A stretch of DNA of 8,860 nt from NCBI GenBank assembly GCA_031274845.1, contig JAISPN010000201.1:1-8860 (forward strand), in the 5' to 3' direction. Positions 6,584 to 8,860 of this stretch are shown piece by piece. A program made the translations under genes and the position numbers. The notes under the pieces were generated by a model. It was not told where the DNA came from. It saw only the letters and a program-made list of their open reading frames with translations, and made no database searches. This DNA comes from Acidobacteriaceae bacterium (GTDB lineage: Bacteria > Acidobacteriota > Vicinamibacteria > Vicinamibacterales > CAVVIG01). Position 1 is the stretch's first letter. Every line of letters starts with the position of its first letter.

Positions 6584-8601
6584 CGCTCTTCCGCCCCCGG
6601 TGGTTTTGGCGCACGCTGGCCTACTTGACGCTTGTGGCCGTGCTCGTCTCGGGTGGGCTATTCGCATGGGCCACGTTCAGGTATTCACAATTTATCGACA
6701 GCCTCACGCACGGCGTCGGTGATACGACGTTCCTCGCGTCTGATGGCACGGAGTGGTTTCGTCTCGACGAAGCGCGGCACGATGTGCCGCTTGCGAGCAT
6801 CTCGCCGGATCTGCAACACGCGGTGCTCGCCGTCGAGGACCACCGCTTCTTCTCGCATCCCGGCATCGATCCGATCGGGTTCGTCCGCGCCGCCGTTCAG
6901 GATCTTCGCAGCGGCGGCCGCGTGCAGGGAGGCAGCACGATCACGCAGCAACTCGCGCGCACGCTGTTTCTCTCGAACGCGCGGACGTTTGGACGGAAGG
7001 CGCGCGAGGCGGCGATTGCAGTGCTCCTCGAATCGCGCCTCACGAAATCGCAGATTCTCGAACTCTACTTGAACCGCGTGTATCTGAGCGCCGGCGTGTA
7101 CGGTGTGCAGGCGCTGGCGGAGAATCTGTTTCACAAGACGGCTGGCGACGTCACGCTCGACGAGGCGGCGATGATTGCGGGGCTCATCCGCGCGCCGTCG
7201 GCGTTGTCTCCCTGGGCGAACTACGACAAGGCGCTGGAACGAAGCCACCTCGTGCTGGCCAGGATGCGCGACGAAGGCTTCATCACCGCCGCGCAGGAGG
7301 AGAGCGCCCGGCGTCAGCGTCCGGCCATCCAGCCGTACCGTGTCGCCCGCGCCAGTCCGAGCGGCTGGGCGAAAGATTACGCGCGTCAGCAGTTCCGCGA
7401 GGTGTTTGGCGGCGACCATCCGCCTGAATGGAAAGTGCAGACGACGTTTGACCGCAGGCTGCAAGCGTCAGCGGAAGAGGCGGTCACGGGTGGACTCGCG
7501 CGACTCGGTCGCCCGTCGCTCGAAGCGGCGTTGGTGGCGCTCGACCCGCGCACCGGCGATGTCCTGGCCATGGTCGGCGGATCGGATTACGCGCGGAGCA
7601 CCTTTAACCGCGCCGTGCGCAGTAGGCGTCAACCGGGCTCCGCCTTCAAGCCGATGGTCTACGCGAGCGCGCTGATGCACGGTTACTCGCCGATCTCGAT
7701 GTTGAAAGGGTTGACGCACGTGACGTCCACAGCGGACCCCGACTGGCAGCCGACAAACAGCGGTGAAGCGCAGCCCGAGGAGATGACGCTGCGCGACGCG
7801 CTCACCGAATCAAACAACGCGGCGGCGGCATCGCTGCAACAGGCCATCGGGTCCGCCGTCGTGCTCAAGGTGGCAAGCGACGCCGGACTCCACCATCTTC
7901 CCGACGTTCCCTCGCTCGCGCTCGGCACGGGCGAAGTCTCGCTGCTCGATCTCACGGCCGCGTACGCGATGTTTCCAAACGGAGGACAGCTGCCCGCGCC
8001 GCGTCCGCTCGTATCCGTCGTCGACGATCGGGGCGGGACGGTGATGAGTTGGGAAGCGAGCGTCACGCCGGTGATTTCGGAGACGGTTGCGTACCAGATG
8101 GTCACCATGCTCCGCGATGTCGTCGATCGCGGCACCGGCCGCGCGGCGCGCGCGAGCGGCGTCCGTGGACCGATTGCCGGGAAGACAGGGACGACGAACG
8201 ACTATCACGACGCCTGGTTCGTCGGCTTCTCGAACGATCTGGTCGTCGGCGTGTGGGTGGGGTTTGACGAGCCGGCACCCATCGATCGCGAGGCGTACGC
8301 GTCACGCATCGCGGTGCCGATCTGGGCCGATTTCATGAAACGCGCCGCCACGGTGCGGCCCGCCGCGGAATTCCCAATGCCGCGCGGCATCACGCGCGTG
8401 TCGCTCTGTCAGGTGTCGCACGAACTTCCCGTGGACGGCTGTCCCGTCTACGACGAGTACTTCAAGCCCGAAGACACCGTGCCGACAGCGAAGTGCCACA
8501 TCCACCAGATCTCCTTCGAAGACCGCGCCGTTCAAGCCATTGGCGGATTCCTCAAAGAACTCGGCGGCAAGCTCAAAGACCTCTTCGGCGCTCACCGCTG
8601 A
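6580..8601 (+). CDS. Bifunctional class A penicillin-binding protein (PBP1A family)
   Basis: This 673-residue enzyme polymerises and cross-links peptidoglycan in the periplasm. It has a short basic N-terminus and one membrane anchor (about 10-32). The glycosyltransferase family 51 domain (about 50-225) has the catalytic E86 in AVEDHRFF, GGSTITQQL (117-125), the K140/E143 motif and ILELYLNRVYL (159-169). The transpeptidase domain (about 315-590) has the active-site serine in SAFK (S354-K357), SNN (411-413) and KTGT (535-538). All key residues of both activities are present, so it should be fully functional. The C-terminal tail holds three cysteines and two histidines in the pattern C610-x10-C621-x17-C639-H-x-H, similar to tails in some other class A PBPs. 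The start is GTG inside GTGA, overlapping the terC stop, with no strong Shine-Dalgarno, so coupled translation is likely. It could equally be called MrcA/PonA-like. Confidence 0.95.
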   Translation: MTLFRPRWFWRTLAYLTLVAVLVSGGLFAWATFRYSQFIDSLTHGVGDTTFLASDGTEWFRLDEARHDVPLASISPDLQHAVLAVEDHRFFSHPGIDPIGFVRAAVQDLRSGGRVQGGSTITQQLARTLFLSNARTFGRKAREAAIAVLLESRLTKSQILELYLNRVYLSAGVYGVQALAENLFHKTAGDVTLDEAAMIAGLIRAPSALSPWANYDKALERSHLVLARMRDEGFITAAQEESARRQRPAIQPYRVARASPSGWAKDYARQQFREVFGGDHPPEWKVQTTFDRRLQASAEEAVTGGLARLGRPSLEAALVALDPRTGDVLAMVGGSDYARSTFNRAVRSRRQPGSAFKPMVYASALMHGYSPISMLKGLTHVTSTADPDWQPTNSGEAQPEEMTLRDALTESNNAAAASLQQAIGSAVVLKVASDAGLHHLPDVPSLALGTGEVSLLDLTAAYAMFPNGGQLPAPRPLVSVVDDRGGTVMSWEASVTPVISETVAYQMVTMLRDVVDRGTGRAARASGVRGPIAGKTGTTNDYHDAWFVGFSNDLVVGVWVGFDEPAPIDREAYASRIAVPIWADFMKRAATVRPAAEFPMPRGITRVSLCQVSHELPVDGCPVYDEYFKPEDTVPTAKCHIHQISFEDRAVQAIGGFLKELGGKLKDLFGAHR

Positions 8602-8605
8602 CGGA

Positions 8606-8637
8606 CCATCTGGCCATCTGGTGATCTCGTCATTTGA
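8606..8637. repeat. degenerate 8-bp tandem repeat, four copies
   Basis: Immediately after the penicillin-binding protein stop codon lie four consecutive 8-mers: CCATCTGG, CCATCTGG, TGATCTCG and TCATTTGA. The first two are identical and the others share the pyrimidine-N-AT-Y-T core. Similar short-period intergenic arrays seem common in soil Acidobacteriota and related phyla, from memory rather than a search. It is not a clear terminator hairpin and codes for nothing. Confidence 0.5.
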
Positions 8638-8718
8638 GGAATGGCGGATGTCATGCCGTCTTTGACATGCTGGCGATCGACACGCAGTACGACGCGGCGC
8701 AGGGGCTGATGCGGAAAA

Positions 8719-8742
8719 GATATACAATTCGAAATGTATATC
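8719..8742. promoter_or_regulatory. 24-bp palindrome, probable antitoxin operator
   Basis: The arms GATATACA (8719-8726) and TGTATATC (8735-8742) are perfect reverse complements, and the central TTCGAA (8728-8733) is itself palindromic. Only the 8727/8734 pair fails, giving 11 of 12 paired positions. It is AT-rich against a GC-rich background and centred about 30 nt before the antitoxin start. It contains a possible -10 (TACAAT, 8723-8728) with no clear -35. AbrB/MazE-fold antitoxins typically bind such inverted repeats to autoregulate their operon, so this is the likely operator. Confidence 0.55.
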
Positions 8743-8760
8743 CTTCCCGAGAGGTGTGCG

Positions 8761-8860
8761 GTGCAAGTGGCTAAATGGGGCAATAGTTTGGCGGTTCGTC
8801 TTCCCGCGGCGCTCGTTGACGCGCTGGACCTGCGCGAGGGGGACGATATCGAGATCGTCA
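8761..8860 (+). CDS. AbrB/MazE-family (VapB-like) antitoxin, 5' part only
   Basis: The reading frame opens with GTG and runs 33 codons to the window end without a stop. The translation begins VQVAKWGNSLAVRLP and continues with LDLREGDDIEIV. This is the swapped-hairpin AbrB/MazE/SpoVT DNA-binding fold: KWGNSLAVRLP is the first strand pair and L.LREGD the conserved turn. Such proteins are antitoxins that neutralise a toxin encoded directly downstream and repress their own operon. This particular sequence type usually pairs with a PIN-domain VapC ribonuclease, less often MazF; the partner lies outside the window. GAGAGG (8749-8754) is 6 nt upstream of the GTG, supporting this start over the in-frame GTG at 8767. 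The gene is cut by the window edge, so its full length is unknown. Confidence 0.85.
   Translation, partial: MQVAKWGNSLAVRLPAALVDALDLREGDDIEIV

Noticed and set aside
5738..6667. Minus-strand open frame (309 codons) opposite terC
   Set aside because: It is His/Arg/Asp-rich with no recognisable domain. The plus strand encodes a clear TerC protein with both conserved motifs.
6685..7464. Minus-strand open frame opposite the PBP glycosyltransferase domain
   Set aside because: The plus strand carries all catalytic motifs of glycosyltransferase family 51, and the antisense translation resembles no known protein.
8662..8667. TTGACA as a -35 element for the antitoxin gene
   Set aside because: The hexamer is perfect, but no acceptable -10 lies 16-19 nt downstream (CAGTAC region), and the AT-rich palindrome is over 50 nt away.
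8648..8668. Small inverted repeat ATGTCA/TGACAT as a terminator for the PBP gene
   Set aside because: The stem is only 6 bp with a 9-nt loop and no T-run follows, so it is not a convincing intrinsic terminator.
8302..8766. Minus-strand open frame spanning the PBP 3' end and the spacer
   Set aside because: Most of it is antisense to the PBP C-terminus and the rest reads through the 8-bp repeats and palindrome; there is no domain and no ribosome-binding site.
8667..8774. Short plus-strand frame (35 codons from ATG) before the antitoxin
   Set aside because: It runs through the palindromic operator, overlaps the antitoxin start in another frame and has no ribosome-binding site.

Overview
The window is chromosomal DNA from a GC-rich, Gram-negative-type bacterium and is almost entirely coding. 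It holds seven genes in two divergent transcription units plus the beginning of a third. The gene content is heat-shock proteostasis on the minus strand and envelope functions on the plus strand. My best guess for the source is an Acidobacteriota bacterium of the Vicinamibacteria type (subdivision 6). This rests on high GC, an HspR-controlled clpB cluster, a class A penicillin-binding protein with a Cys/His tail, and a degenerate 8-bp tandem repeat of a kind I associate with such genomes. It is inference, not proof.

Minus strand, 15-5745: a tightly packed operon read leftwards as hspR (MerR-family heat-shock repressor), a CbpA-type J-domain co-chaperone, clpB (disaggregase) and ftsH (membrane AAA+ zinc protease). 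The three junctions are only 2-3 nt long and mostly lack Shine-Dalgarno sequences, so translational coupling is likely. No dnaK, grpE or sigma factor is present. The operon reaches within 14 nt of the left window edge, so it may continue.

Control region, 5746-5818: on the minus strand a near-ideal sigma-70-type promoter for hspR (TTGACT, 17 nt, TATACT). Its -35 lies inside a HAIR-like inverted repeat (CTTGACT-N7-TATCAAC), which is the known type of HspR operator. This suggests HspR autorepresses the operon and is relieved by heat or unfolded protein. The same operator lies just upstream of a possible -10 (TATACT) for the divergent plus-strand genes.

Plus strand, 5819-8601: a TerC-family multi-pass membrane protein, probably linked to Mn2+ or other metal-ion export, overlaps by 4 nt (GTGA) a bifunctional class A penicillin-binding protein (glycosyltransferase plus transpeptidase). 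The pair forms an envelope unit that may share stress control with the chaperone operon.

Right end, 8602-8860: a 159-nt non-coding spacer holds a four-copy degenerate 8-bp repeat and a near-perfect 24-bp palindrome. The palindrome precedes the first 33 codons of an AbrB/MazE-type (VapB-like) antitoxin cut by the window end. A toxin gene, most likely a PIN-domain VapC, is expected just outside. I see no tRNA, rRNA, CRISPR array, insertion sequence or phage gene. No wholly undescribed system stands out. The most interesting parts are the hspR-first chaperone/protease operon without dnaK and its operator shared with a TerC-PBP unit.
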